NCBI GenBank assembly: GCA_963971425.1
Contig: OZ020526.1
Span: 6,041,976 to 6,105,975, forward strand
Source: Bryoerythrophyllum caledonicum
Lineage: Eukaryota; Streptophyta; Bryopsida; Pottiales; Pottiaceae
DNA length: 64,000 nucleotides
Direction of reading: 5' to 3'
Positions 45,851 through 57,600 of the stretch are shown here, piece by piece (within the stretch, counting starts at the first letter, position 1; every line of letters starts with the position of its first letter). The notes below the pieces were generated by a model. That model did no database searches. It was not told where the DNA came from and saw nothing but the letters and a program-made list of their open reading frames with translations. The position numbers and the translations under genes were made by a program.

Positions 45851-46559
45851 TTAACTACTACAAATAGACACCCATAGCATTTTGTAAACTATGACAATGC
45901 GGATTGTAAGATTCATGCATTTGAAAAGTGCAAAATTATTTTTTCACATTGTGCCCAGTTGGAGCACAATTTGGCATATTGACTCAAGATAGTGGCATAG
46001 TTTTCTACTACACATTGCATAAACTCAATGGATCTATGTTCTACCTTGTGTTAGGTTGTTGCACGCCAAAAATCACAAGTGATGAAGGTGTTTATGATAA
46101 GAACAATGGACCTCCAACAACTAGGGGTATTGAAAGTGGCATGTTACTTAGAAAAGCAACTTTATTTTTTGACCAGAGTAATAATTGTTAGGTCTAAAAT
46201 CCTGCAAGTAAATAGAATTATCATGATTTATTCTATTATAAGAAAAAATATTTTCCAAAAAAATAAAATCCTAAATTTCTATGTGTTTTCAAGTAAAAAC
46301 AATGAAGGCCTTCACTACTACTCGCCTCAAAAAAGTACAATTGTCAATCCTACAGTGGCACTATTCATCTCTACAATGTCCTGCCCAGCTGCCAAAATAA
46401 ACATGCTTTTCATGTTTGAATCACCATAACATTTTCCCTGTAAGTCCAAAATAAGAAAGAAACAATTTCTCGCAAAGATAACTTGTACACCTATTCACAC
46501 TGAAAATTTCAAGAAGTTATTGTCAAATATGGATTTTTAAGAACCTACCTAATAGGGGT

Positions 46560-47480
46560 GAACTAAAATTGTAAAAGAAAAAGAAAAAGTTAAATCCCCA
46601 TCCTAGATTAAACCCCATCCTCTTCCTCGAAAATATCTCTCTGTTAATTCTCAACTATAAGTTTAGAAGAAGATCCTATGGTTACATTCTCAAATTTGAT
46701 ATTCATCTTGGGAGCTTTTAATCAATGGAGTAGAAATTACTCTCATATGCTTTGGCCCTTGAGGAATTAATGTGAACCTACCCCAAGACCTCATGCCTTG
46801 TTCATAACTCCAGATAAACAAATTCCATTCTTATCAATAGAAACTCATATGTAACCCTTAAGGTAGTCCAGCCCCCACCGCGACCCTCCTATCACTGCCA
46901 CTCTATATTTGGTCCCAATTCCATCCCATTTCCTCCCCATTTCCACCCCATTTACTTGTTATCGTCTCCAAATTAAAGCTTACTATTCGTCAGAACCTCT
47001 AACTTTTGGTTAACACTAATTGGGGCTACCTAGTGACAGTAATAGGCCAAACATGGCTGACCACATTGAAAATTCATTTATAATTTACATCTCATCAGAG
47101 AAATATGAAATCACTTGGGTTGAGATTGTAATTCTATTGACTATCACTGAAAAATAAATGTATTGTTATTTGTATTCTCCTTATATGCACATTGCTTAAT
47201 TTGTTGGTCATTAGGGGTTTCCCTTAGACATCAAAAGGCACCACCAGTGGCCACAATAATCTACATGTGTAGTGTTGTACGTGAACATGGTAAGGTATAG
47301 ATATAGAAATGACCTCCAAATGAAAGATGTAAGTTGAAGAATCTAAACTTCAATACGTTTTTGTATTCTGTACATTGAAATACGCGCATATATATATGGT
47401 TCCAAACTGACGCTGAAAGGTTAAACCAAACGAAAAATTAATAATAAAGATATTTTAGACAAACAAACTTAATAGTAAAC
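46560..47480 (+). repeat. Repeat family A, plus-strand copy with tail
   Basis: Left part matches 11200-11700 (ATATCTCTCTGTTAATTC, AACATGGCTGACCACATTGA), right part matches 17880-18150 (CACCAGTGGCCACAATAATC, TGACCTCCAAATGAAAGATG). The middle segment present at 11700-17870 is missing here. Non-coding. Confidence 0.7.
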
Positions 47481-47673
47481 AACACTTGCATGACTGAGCA
47501 GAAGCCCTGGGCGAGAAGCCACATGATTAGGGCCATGGAGTTGACTGCATATACTTGGGCCTAAAAATGGCTGCAGCAAAGTCGATTTTATTATGAGAAC
47601 CACATTTTGAGAATCCCCTGGAATTCTACAATCGAATCAGCCCAATCAAATTAGCTACCAACTACCCGATAAC

Positions 47674-47875
47674 TACACCAAACACTGAATATAGTGTGGA
47701 TTCATAATTGATGTGGATCACCCGCACTAATTTTCATCAAGCACATGCATGTCAAAACTTTGATTGGCTATTCATTATCAAGCATGTGGGTGTCACTCGC
47801 CGATTGGACGTAAATTTCCAATTAGTGTAGAAACTCGAACTACTCTAGTCCACACTATATTCAGTGTTTGGTGTA
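47674..47875. mobile_element. MITE with 27-bp perfect ends (202 bp)
   Basis: TACACCAAACACTGAATATA (from 47674) is matched exactly in reverse complement at 47849-47875, over 27 bp. If the outer TA is the target duplication, the element starts CACCAAACAC. The loop carries a degenerate pair (AAGCACATGCATG / AAGCATGTGGGTG). No ORF. Confidence 0.85.
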
Positions 47876-47929
47876 CCTGCCAACATACCTGATGCGGCCT
47901 AGTAACTTCATACCCTCTAGAGAACCGGT

Positions 47930-48040
47930 AAGCCATTAACCACACAACCGCTCCGACAAGTGCAAATCAATCCAACAATTCAATTAACCGTGGCTCCCGA
48001 AAAACTGGACTCATTGACCACATTATGGACACAAGAAAAA
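47930..48040. repeat. Repeat family Z, short copy 3
   Basis: Shares CAAGTGCAAATCAATCCAAC, GTGGCTCCCGAAAAACTGG and CTCATTGACCAC with 23530-23610. Truncated. Confidence 0.6.
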
Positions 48041-48364
48041 GTCTAGAGACATTTGTGTACATGATTCTGTACACAACGCTATTTTTCAGAAAACGGTTTC
48101 ACAAGAAGTTCGGAAGGTCTTGAGAAAGAGAGGAGAATCTGAAGAATATCATGAGTAAGAGAATCGAGTACAAGCATGAGCACTTCCATCCACTCACAAC
48201 CAATGGACAAGAATCTCAGAAGACTGGAAAAGAAATTAGGAGGGAGTCCACAATGTCGTGAGTGAAAAAAACTCAACAAAAGCATGAGCACTTTCATTCA
48301 CTTCCAAAGCTGATTGAGAACTTGTTGAAAAAACTTGTTGAAGTATGGTATAAACGTACAAACC

Positions 48365-50060
48365 TCACAAGCTCCTCAACAGAAGCCACTTCACCGTTCT
48401 GAGGTACAAGAACCTGGCACTCAAGCTCACACTGATCGCTCCGGTGATGGCCAGAAACACAGCCGAGGGCCGCTTCCCAGCCGACGCCTCCACCTCCCTC
48501 TTCTCACCCTCCTTCTCACGTTCCTGGTCTTTGCCAGCTCTCCACACTGAGATAGCAAGGAAGATCCCGAGCGCAGCAGCTTGGATCACAGGCTCCGAGA
48601 CCGTCACCAGCGCCACGGTCGCGGGCATCGCCACCGTGACGGCGTCTCCCTTCTGGACGAACTTGGCGAAGAGGGTGATGAGGAGCAGGGAGGGGACGAC
48701 GGCTTCCATGGCGACGAGCTCGAAGAGTGCGGCGAGGCTGAGGGCGGCGGCGACGGCGACGAGCTTGGAGCGGGAGCCGCGCGGTCTGGGGGACGCGGCG
48801 TCGCCCACGCTAAGCACGGCGAGCGACAGGAGGAGCGCCGTGAGCAGCGGTTGCACTGGCGCGCTGTCCACGATGAACGTGTACGTGTCGTCCACCGCCA
48901 TGATGGCCCAGTTCGCTACCGTCATCAGGAAGGCGAGTGGCCCCGCGGTGGCGTTCGTGAGCTTGCCCAGGCCGATCTGTAGGTAAAAACATGCGCGTCA
49001 AGAGAGTGTGTCAGAAACTAAGGCTAATCTGAAGAGAAAAATCCACACATGCCTCAGAAATGGTGTTGATGTAACGCCCAATTTCCATGCTTCAGTTTAT
49101 CTTGTTCACTTTGTGAAACCATGTCATTCTCATAAGTCATCTTCATTTATAATCTGGAGCCACAAAGGAACACCGATGAGGAAAGCATTCCATCTTTTTT
49201 CCATATTGAGTTGGGAGCCTGGTGAGGTACAAGAAGCGCCGCAAAATTCCACGAATATCAACACATTATACGAGTATGAAAGCCATTTCTTAGGGAATGT
49301 ACACTCACAGTGATGCCTTCCGCGATATACAATGCGACGCGAGCGAAGTTGATCCCCCAGTTCGCAATCTCCAGCAGAATCACATCGCGCATCAACACCA
49401 CCACACAAAACCCTGCACCTCCCAATTATCAATCAAAAAGTTATCATGAAAGAAAACAAAATCAAGCGCCTCAGACCCGAATGCTCTCCAGAATCGTGCA
49501 AACAAGAGCCACAACACGAAAGCTCAAGTTTCTGCCGTGGAATTTCTCTAGTGCCCTAAACCCTAATCTCACATTTTCACCTCTCCGCAGCGAATTCGCG
49601 TGAGAATTGAAATGCATATCCAGGTCCCGAAACCCTAACCTCACGTTTGTCTCAAAAAGCTGCCTCCCATTGCGAAACGAAGAGGATTCATCTCAAGCTC
49701 TCCACTGAAATTCTCACCAGCTGCGTATAAGAAGAGGTTGGGCGGGTCTCCGCGGTCCACGATCAAGTCCCGAAACTGCGCGGGGAAGCTGCTGTTGTCG
49801 TCAGCAGGATCCCGAGAGGCTTCCTCCTCCGCGGGCTCCTCACCAGCCGCGGCAGCAGCCACAACACGTGGACACAGGCGCGCTCTCCTCCTCGTGAGCG
49901 CTCCATCGAAGCCAGCCCGCAACCTGGAGACGTGCGTAATTGGAGAAGCGAGGCCGATCCTGGCGCGGGAAGCGCATCGCGATGGGAGCGTTGGAGAGTG
50001 CGGCAGGCTCACTAACCCCGGCCGCTTGAGGTGCAGCTGCAAGTGGGCCGACATGGCCAT
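48365..50060 (-). CDS. Predicted plastid multi-pass membrane protein, function unknown
   Basis: Three exons (50060-49718, 49412-49309, 48976-48365) join in frame to 352 codons with GT-AG introns. Residues 1 to about 65 form a plastid transit-like leader (MAMSAHLQLHLKRPGLVSLP, rich in Ser, Arg and Ala). An acidic linker follows (EEPAEEEASRDPADD), then DRGDPPNLFLYAAG at the end of exon 1. Exon 2 encodes VVVLMRDVILLEIANWGINF. Exon 3 holds four or five hydrophobic helices (such as PVQPLLTALLLSLAVLSVGD and KLVAVAAALSLAALFELVAM) and a charged loop DQEREKEGEKREVE before the last helix. I expect an inner-envelope or thylakoid protein, but do not recognise the family. Exons are GC-rich and introns AT-rich. 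Confidence 0.78.
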
Positions 50061-50429
50061 GGATTTCCGACTAACAAGAAAAACCCAGCATTATAGACAG
50101 GCTCCGAATCAGAAACGCGCAATGGGTTGCCGCTTCTGCGAAGAATTGCGGAGGATTGCGAAGTGAGGAGGATTGCGAAGCGAGGCGAATTGTGATTGAA
50201 GGTTGACGAGGAAGAAGAGTAGGGTTTAAGGAGGTCTATCCACTTGGATATCTGGGGTTTTGGTATCGACTTCATCGCATGTCTTGGATGATTTCGTTCA
50301 TCCACGTTCATCCACGTTCATTTACGTTCATCCATGTAACCTCGCATGGTTTCATTCGTTCAACATATGGGAAGCTTCCTGAACCTCCTTTTATTTGATC
50401 TTTTCAAAATTCTGATATTATAACAAAAT

Positions 50430-50690
50430 ATCATACTACTGAAATCATGATTTGCACAGTGAACCACGCTCAACCATGCAGTGAACTAGAGAAACGGTGC
50501 AGTCAACCGTGTAGTGAACTAAGCAAAGGTTGTAGTCAACCACGCAGTCAAAATGCAGTGAACCATGTTACCTTTCTTTTTTTAGTATTTTGCAATATAA
50601 AAACTACATCAATTTGGTTGGACTAATGTGTTGCAAAGCAAGTGCCAACTACAAATTCATACTAAAATATTACTTTAAAATTGAATATTT
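50430..50690 (-). repeat. Repeat family C, single copy
   Basis: Reverse complement of the element seen at 215-395 / 1110-1330. Phrases include GGTGCAGTCAACCGTGTAGT, GCAGTGAACCATGTTACCTT, ATAAAAACTACAT and GTGTTGCAAAGCAAGTGCCA. This copy has no minisatellite inside, so it gives the simpler form of the family. Confidence 0.65.
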
Positions 50691-50859
50691 GGTTGTAGGG
50701 AATATTTAAATCACCTCCATGTATAAGTTGCATTTAGATGAATTTGCATAAATAGATGGATGGGAAGAATGTTTGTTGACAAGAGGTTACTAAATTCTTT
50801 TGTTTTAAACCCCTACATTACTTTGACAATTTTACACCAAAAACACTTTAAAACTATTT

Positions 50860-51660
50860 GTTTTAGTGCAATGAGTAAGGAAGAATATAACAACTTTTAT
50901 TTCTAGTTTTAATCGTAGGATCTCAATTGAAACTTATTAAGTAACATACTCGGAGAATTTTGTACACTTTGACCGCACGGAATGAAATATTATAGTGTTT
51001 GAAGTAGAGAAAAGGGTTTATTTTCTTCTTTGCGTTTAGTGGATTAGCACACTTTGGCTTCACTTGGTATCTAGTTTTTGCACTACACAAGGTCTAAATC
51101 CATTACCATCATGTTAAGCATGATATTAGTTCCTTGTACACCACTTTTTAGATGTAACCCAAATGGATGTAGCATATTCAAAAAATATTGTGCAAGCAGT
51201 AGAGTTTCATTACATTTTTTGTAATCCTACTGTGTCAATTTATAACATTCTTTTTAAAAATTTACTGTAGATGGACATTACTAAAAGCTTTGTGTGAATA
51301 CAAAATAATTTACTTTGTAAATCTTAACCTTCAAGAGTCTTCCGAGGGGCTCTTGGTAATTTAGGAATTAAATGGAATTCAACATGTACATGCGTGGTTA
51401 TTTAGAGATTACCTTTAAATGTCAAAAGGTGCCACTAGTGGCCACAATATTCTATATGTATGGTGTTGTATCTTAACATGAGAAGGTTCACATATTGAAA
51501 TGACCTCCAAATGAAAGATGCTAGTTGAAGTATCTTCAACCTAGAGGTGGAAGTCTTGCTAGATTTCATTACATTTTTTGTATTCTACAAAGTAAAATAC
51601 GTGCATGTATATACGGTTCTCGGCTAACATTTAAAGGTTATAGTGGGTTACAATTATTTT
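50860..51660. repeat. Repeat family A, rearranged copy
   Basis: 50860-51215 is a minus-strand piece (GATCTCAATTGAAACTTATT, ACCATCATGTTAAGCATGAT, GTAGCATATTCAAAAAATAT). 51340-51660 is a plus-strand piece (GGTGCCACTAGTGGCCACAA, ATGACCTCCAAATGAAAGAT). The two halves are joined head to head. Non-coding. Confidence 0.65.
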
Positions 51661-52354
51661 GATTTATTCAAAGTTGGTTCTCTAATGTAGCATTTTTACA
51701 ATAAGAGCCTAAGATAGTGGAGTCATTGAATTTTGAGCTCGTAGTTTTTGGAGTCTAAGATCAAGAACCAAGTAAGGTGAATTAATCTATAAATTTTGTC
51801 ATTTATGATATTAATTCATCATATTTTCTAGCATCTTAGATATGATCAGTTTTAACTCTTTTTTAATCAAGGTTTGACATGTATTTATGATACCGTAAAG
51901 GATACCAGGCTTAATTATATAGAGTTGAATATTTAAATAATGTCCAATAATTGCATTCAAATTTTTGTATAATAAATGCTTCTTTATCTTCCTTCATTAT
52001 ATAAATAAATCCAATGAAAATCAGTTCTCTAAATTTCAATGTTGGTTTTCTATTAAAAATTCAAATCGAAATTCTATTCAATTGCGGGTATTAACAAGAT
52101 TTCAATTTAAAAAAATTGAATTATAAAATTTGATGGAATTATTGTATTATAATCTATAAATAGAATAGGATTTAATGTAGTAAAATTATACCTATTTTTG
52201 AAAGTTTAACATAAACATTTAAAATTTGATATTTTCCCTCGACCATTTATTTGATTAACTTGTTCCTTCATCTTGACCAGATCATACAAATATTTCAACT
52301 ACTCTTTTTTTTTCTTCTTTTTTTGTCTACCCCTCTATATAGTTTAGTTAATTC

Positions 52355-52492
52355 ATCTACCCTCGAAAGGGGGAAGTAGTTACAACTCACTAATTCCCTG
52401 TCCGGTGGGCATGGTCTTGGTAGTGGAACAAACAGACACTTTATTCTCGCCGGTTCCCTTCGGGAACCAGCATTTTAAAAAAAAAAAAAATT
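52355..52492 (+). mobile_element. SINE-1 family, 5'-truncated copy (SINE-2)
   Basis: Begins with the shared tail phrase CCCTCGAAAGGGGGAAGTAG and runs through CCGGTGGGCATGG and GGAACAAACAGACAC to a 14-base poly(A) after GGGAACCAGCATTTT. A 3' poly(A) and 5' truncation suit retroposition. The stem CCGGTTCCC / GGGAACC near the end is notable. Confidence 0.6.
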
Positions 52493-52529
52493 AACTCCCT
52501 TGCCCTCATTTTTTAATCAATTTAATTGA

Positions 52530-53220
52530 ATCTCTACACCTCTCAACATGGGTTAATTAATTCTCTTCACTTCTTATATGTATAAATGTAATAGAACATA
52601 AATGAAAATTTACTATAATTTAAATCATCTTATTCATTGTAATTATAATATATCAAAGTAAATGATTTATTTCAATTGATTGAATTTATTAAAGTTAATG
52701 AATACATGGTTGTTATTTGTATACAAACGATATCATTTTTTGTGGTACCATAAGAATGGCACTTGTGGTGCTTGAATTACAGTGATAAAATCTGCTTGAA
52801 TTTGATTAAAAAATATTAGTCTTATTAAAAAACATTATTCTTAATTTTTAAAAATTATTTTCTTACTATTTGATTCTTGTTTGTATTTGTTTAATTGATT
52901 ATCAAATCATTCTCATTTATAATTATTTTATTATAATGTGATTTTTAATATTGTGGTTAAAATTTATAATTTAACCATATGATGAATAAAAATTATACAT
53001 TTGTATCTTGTTTTAAATTCGCTTGTACTAATTAGATATTTGAAAGTTTATAAAGATTTGTAAAAAAAAATCATGCTACAAGACAATAATTCAAGATACT
53101 AAATTTTAGTACTAAATTTTTTGACTACACAAGTTTCTTATTACCTACAACATATGTTGTAAGTTTTGTTCACAAGAATAGTTGTATACATTTTTAGCTA
53201 ATAATGGAAGCACTTGTTTG
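52530..53220 (+). repeat. AT-rich inverted repeat, left arm
   Basis: Matches the reverse complement of about 62080-62890. Paired phrases are AAATCATGCTACAAGACAAT (53066) with its complement near 62195-62215, GATTGAATTTATTAAAGTTA (52679), and AACATATGTTGTAAGT (53147). It lies outside the gag-methyltransferase element on its left. Confidence 0.7.
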
Positions 53221-53271
53221 TTTGTGTCTTTAGCCGATTTTTTTTAGTTTAAAGCACGTCCAAATGGTCTT

Positions 53272-53372
53272 ATCTAGTGGTTGTGGTTGTGGTTAAGGTT
53301 ATGGTTGTGGTTGTGGTTGTGGTTAAGGTTATGGTTGTGGTTATGGTTATGGTTGTGATTGTGGTTGCCAAT
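53272..53372 (+). repeat. TGGTTG / TGGTTA microsatellite
   Basis: About 100 bp of TGGTTG, TGGTTA and TAAGGT hexamers in tandem on a G/T-only strand. Simple sequence. Confidence 0.9.
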
Positions 53373-54528
53373 TTTTTAGTTGTTATCTCTCTTGTTATCA
53401 CAAATATAGCAAAAAATCACCGTAGAATTTTTTACAGCTAAATTTAGTGGATTGGATATTTTAATTTATAATATCGACCATAAAGTTCTCAAGGATATAA
53501 AGATGAGGTATGGCATTTGTTGGAACCTAAATGAGGTACATGATGTGGTTAGTATTGAATTATTATGTGTTTTTTGTGTAGAGCACCACTTCAAGTGTAA
53601 AGAACAATGCGCCGGTTAAATTGCAGTATTTAATATATTGTAGTGTTGAAAGTAATTATAAATTTGATTTTTAAGAACATTGAAATGAGATTAGAGACAC
53701 TTAATACAACCTTGTTGACTAAGAGGTAACATCTTCGACATCGTTATTTACGTGATTGAACACCTTAGTTGTTGATAAATATATTGAATCGTTATTTGAC
53801 GCGTGTTAAAATCAAGACAATTTTTCATTCCATATAGCTAAACTGCCAAACTGAAAAGAGCAAAAAACGGCGATCATTGACAAAGTGGTTATACCTTGGT
53901 GACAAAAATTATGTGAAATACATATTCATGCAACTTAATTATTTTAACCATATTAATTTTTGTATAAATTTGTGTATAAATAAATCAATTGTCAAAATCT
54001 TTATCGTAAATCATATGTGGATACCGTGTATGGTTTTGAAGTGTATGTTTTACATATTTTATAATTTCATGAGAGACGATTATTCCTATGACTCCCACGT
54101 GTTTATACATCTCATCATTCTTTCCTTGAAATTAAGTTCGTAAAATCCACAAACACCAGGCACATGTGTGGCGTGGGCCGTAAGGCATACTGCACGCGGC
54201 TGTATTTATTGAATTTTTTGCATATATTAATAAATCGCTCGAGTTGAAGTGCAAATTTATGTCGATTAATTGACTATAGATTGGTTAATACATTGTCGTG
54301 CACAACCGCATCATGCCAAGATAACATCGTACTAATCAGGTGAGAGCGCACAATCAGAGACAACTCAAGAGTAACGGTGACACAACCACCACCGTTACCT
54401 CTATTAAATAATAAAATAATACACACTTGCACAGTATCAACAATCCAGTCTTAGTGAAAAGAAATAAATGACTCATAACCTCGTACACCAAGAAGTAGTA
54501 AGTGGTCTACAAGTACCGCTTTACTAAA
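53373..54528. other. AT-rich DNA and probable outer LTR part
   Basis: No gene recognised. 54316-54528 probably belongs to the 3' LTR of the element to the right (contains paired GTAACGGTG and CACCGTTAC at about 54373 and 54391), but the truncated 5' LTR does not extend far enough to confirm it. Confidence 0.4.
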
Positions 54529-54673
54529 AAACAAGTGAAACGCATTTGTAAACATACAACAAAGTCAAGTCAATGCCATTCTTAAAGAATGATCGCATAA
54601 TAACAATGAAGCTAACAAAGTGCACGTACGCACGCACGCACGCACTTTCTCACTCCACCACGTGGGAGACTCA
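54529..54673 (-). repeat. LTR-like direct repeat, 3' copy
   Basis: On the minus strand starts TGAGTCTCCCACGTGGTGGA. Matches 61295-61427 except for a longer ACGC microsatellite (54627-54644). The true LTR probably extends further left, to about 54316. Confidence 0.6.
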
Positions 54674-54851
54674 TGTTCCTCTACCTCCACTGCTCCATCC
54701 GCGAGGCCTACTATTGGTTTCTAAATGTCCTTAGTCACACCACCTCCTTTGATTCCTTTGGAGTAGGGTTTTCTACCCTTGGTTGCTATTGAATCCCATG
54801 TGAAGAAAACTCCTCTCCTCCGTCCTCAATAATGCTCCCAAGTCCTTCCAA

Positions 54852-56150
54852 TTAACCCAGATTGTCAATTTCTTCCATGTGAAGAGCTCTGTGTTCTTCC
54901 AAAAAGATCTTCTCCACAACATCCTCCAAATCTATCATCTGGTGTGTCAATCTGCTTCCTTCACTCCACTTCTTCCTTTCATAGTGAAGATCTGTTGCTT
55001 TAGTGCTCGCAAAAATATTTGCAGTACTCCACATATTCCATGGATGAGATGCAAAGGCCCTCTCACCCCCAACCACTTTGCTTGTCACCTTAATAGAGGT
55101 TAGTGGTTCTCCTGCCGCTCGCAACTCATAATAATCCATGTAACTGGTCAAGCTAGAAGCTAAACGCTTCTGTTCGGCAACCACTACCAATACAATCAAA
55201 GTCAGGCAGTTTAAATCCATTGCCTGACCAAGTAAAAATTGTTTCTGTGGTTATGAAATTCCAGGCTCGTCGGTGGTGCCAGTGGGAAAATCCATGGCTC
55301 TCTCCCGCTCATCTGCATTAGGCTCTACCATCTCTTGAGACAATGAATCCCATACAAGCCCATATCCATTGAAAACATAAGACCATGCAAAACTAACCAA
55401 CGTGGGCAAGGCCTTACATGGTTCCCCCTTGCGGTTAACCACCGCTAATGGACCAAATTAATGGTGCTTAGTCATCGTGATACACGCGCCGTGGAGTCCC
55501 GTGAGGGTCCAAAATATCACTCACATACACATCCGGACATTTAATGCGACTCACCGCGGACTGTAGCAACTCTGCCGGAGCCAGGTTTGTCCACCACAAG
55601 CGTGGTCGATGTGCTCTTGACTCCATTGCAACCGCATCAGTTAACACTGGCAAACCCAAAGTCTGATGGATGCGGTGCATACTCTCCAATGTCTTTGACC
55701 TCGAACTGCTGACTACCGGCACGTTCTCTACAATATAACATGGCGGTTGCCTCTGAGAAGTTTGAAGCAACCGTAGCACTTGAATCATGTCAAAAAACCT
55801 GGAAGAACGAGAGTCCTTTAACCCATTCTGATTGCTTGCCATAGACATGTCTTGGCTAGGCCATCCTAAAATGACAAGGTCAACATGACCCACACGATGA
55901 ATGTCATCATCTGATAGCAAGAAAATATCACCTACAAGTGTACAGAAGGAAGTTTTGATGGCACTAATCGCCAATAATTCTAGAAATTATATCTTCAGTC
56001 TCCATGAGTGACGTTTGGCCACATGCTTTGCTGCTTCATCTACGTCCACATAAATGTAGCGCTTAACTTTGATCCCTAATTGTAAAATAGCTGTCAATCT
56101 TGTATCAATTCTTCCAAAAAGCTCCAACAACACAATGCCATCCGTTGGTG
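54852..56150 (-). pseudogene. Cytosine-5 DNA methyltransferase domain (DNMT3-like order), inactivated
   Basis: C5 motifs appear in the canonical order. Motif I is LLELFGRIDTRL (complement of about 56135-56091), followed by YIYVDVDEAAKHVAKRHSWR. Motif IV is VDLVILGWPSQDMSMA (about 55885-55840). Motif VI is YIVENVPVV (ENV at 55728-55720). Motif VIII is SRAHRPRLWWTN (about 55620-55585). A target-recognition-like part runs LPTLVSFAWSYVFNGYG, and motif X is LLGQAMDLNCL (about 55240-55205). The catalytic Cys of P-C-Q is Ser (AGC, 55857-55855). Stops lie at 55989-55987, 55470-55468 and 55253-55251, with a frameshift near 55460. Plant DRMs have circularly permuted motifs, so this is not a DRM. Product once intended: methylation of DNA cytosine. 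Confidence 0.8.
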
Positions 56151-56159
56151 CCTTCCAAT

Positions 56160-57326
56160 GGATGGTAAAAGTGTCTAGGGAGGCTCTAGGTCTTGCTCAA
56201 CTCCAGGCTCCAGTTGCATTTATGGTAGCATAGAATATTACCATGCTATTTCCATCGCTAAGTCCGCGGCCTCCCTCAACTGGGTGGTGTTGTTCTACGC
56301 CGCCTCGATCCCAGGTTGATATCCTTCTTCCTCTCCACCACTTGTGTTGTCCATATAGACATCCACTTTCTCTGAAGTATGGTCAGCAATAGAAGGATCC
56401 TCAAAACTTGCCTGAAACCATGAAGGTTTCATATTCATACATCCAGAGAAGGCAAACACGTCAACAAGGTTACCAGTAAGAACTCGAACAAATCGAGCTG
56501 GCAGCTCAGCCTTCCGCCCATCTCCTACTTGTCATCCTGGTCTATAGCTTGCTAACTCCTCCCAGAAATCCAAGGTGAATCCCATTGGGTATAGCACTGT
56601 TGAGCCCACCTAGACAAAATATGACTTGGCCTCTGTGACTATTGCCTTCACCTTCATGGAACTGACATCTGCCACATCACTATGATTGAGTTGTGACACT
56701 AACTCAATCCTTGTCATACCCGTAGCGTGCTTCGTACCCCCCATGGATGTGCTAAATTATCCATGGACTCTTCTCCAAAATATCCCCAATTAAATCCAAT
56801 CCTTCAATAGCGGATGCTTCTAACATCAAAGATTGAGCTCCTGAATCCAAAGCACACGTCGAGGTACAAAAACCTTCCCCTTAGGCCCAACGAGTTGGAA
56901 AATGCCTTGGAAATTGTCACCCACCACCACACCAGGGGTAATGGATGACCTCTCAATCGCAGGTCTGGCGGCCATTGTCTTGACTCGCATGGCTACTGAG
57001 AGTAGCCCCTCTATATTGTCGCTCTGACTCTCCTCTGCATTGATTATCTCCGTCTTCAACACATTGACACCCGTGGAGTTGTCCAACTCACACATTGAGG
57101 CTATTGTCTTGAAAACCTCTACTACACTGAAGCCACCTTGTGACAACATCTTAGCAGAAAACAACGAAGCTTCCCATGTAGAAGTTGTTGCTTCCATAAG
57201 TGCTTCGGAACCTCCTGTGGATCCTCCAGCTCGTGGTGAGGCTCGTTTGGGTGTCACCACCGGTTGTGTCGGAGGCACCATGGACGACCTGGGTACCATC
57301 TCTTCTAACGTGAAGGATTGAGGCAA
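56160..57326 (-). pseudogene. Middle ORF between Gag and methyltransferase
   Basis: An open piece at 57326-56826 begins MPQSFTLEEMVPRSSMVPPT and holds LSQGGFSVVEVFKTIASM and VGDNFQGIFQLVGPKGKVFV. The reading then continues with stops through KAIVTEAKSYFV (TAG at about 56618) VGSTVLYPMGFTLDFWEELA and AELPARFVRVLTGNLVDVFA to about 56400. It runs into the methyltransferase, so it may be its N-terminal part. The segment around TGNLVDVFAFSGCMNM could be a structured domain; I do not recognise it as protease or RT. Confidence 0.45.
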
Positions 57327-57600
57327 TCGTGCTTGTCAATTATCCTTTCTATCGTGAGGATTTAGAGTTGGACTAGCTCCACGTAGAACATCCTTAGAAA
57401 TTAGAGTATGGCTCTATGTGAGGGCATAGGCGTCCTATGTGCCATTCCTGATGGCAAGTGCCATGCCACTCAATATGAAGTCTTCAAATGCATTATCCAC
57501 GAAACTAAAACCACCCTCAACATGGAAACTAGGAGTAACCTGAGAGTTGCCACCTACCATGGTAGTGTTGGCATTCATTGCTTCCATTTTGGCCTCCAAA

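Noticed and set aside
54852..56150. Host DRM methyltransferase gene
   Set aside because: Motifs are in unpermuted order, without UBA domains, and the frame has several stops next to a Gag-like ORF.
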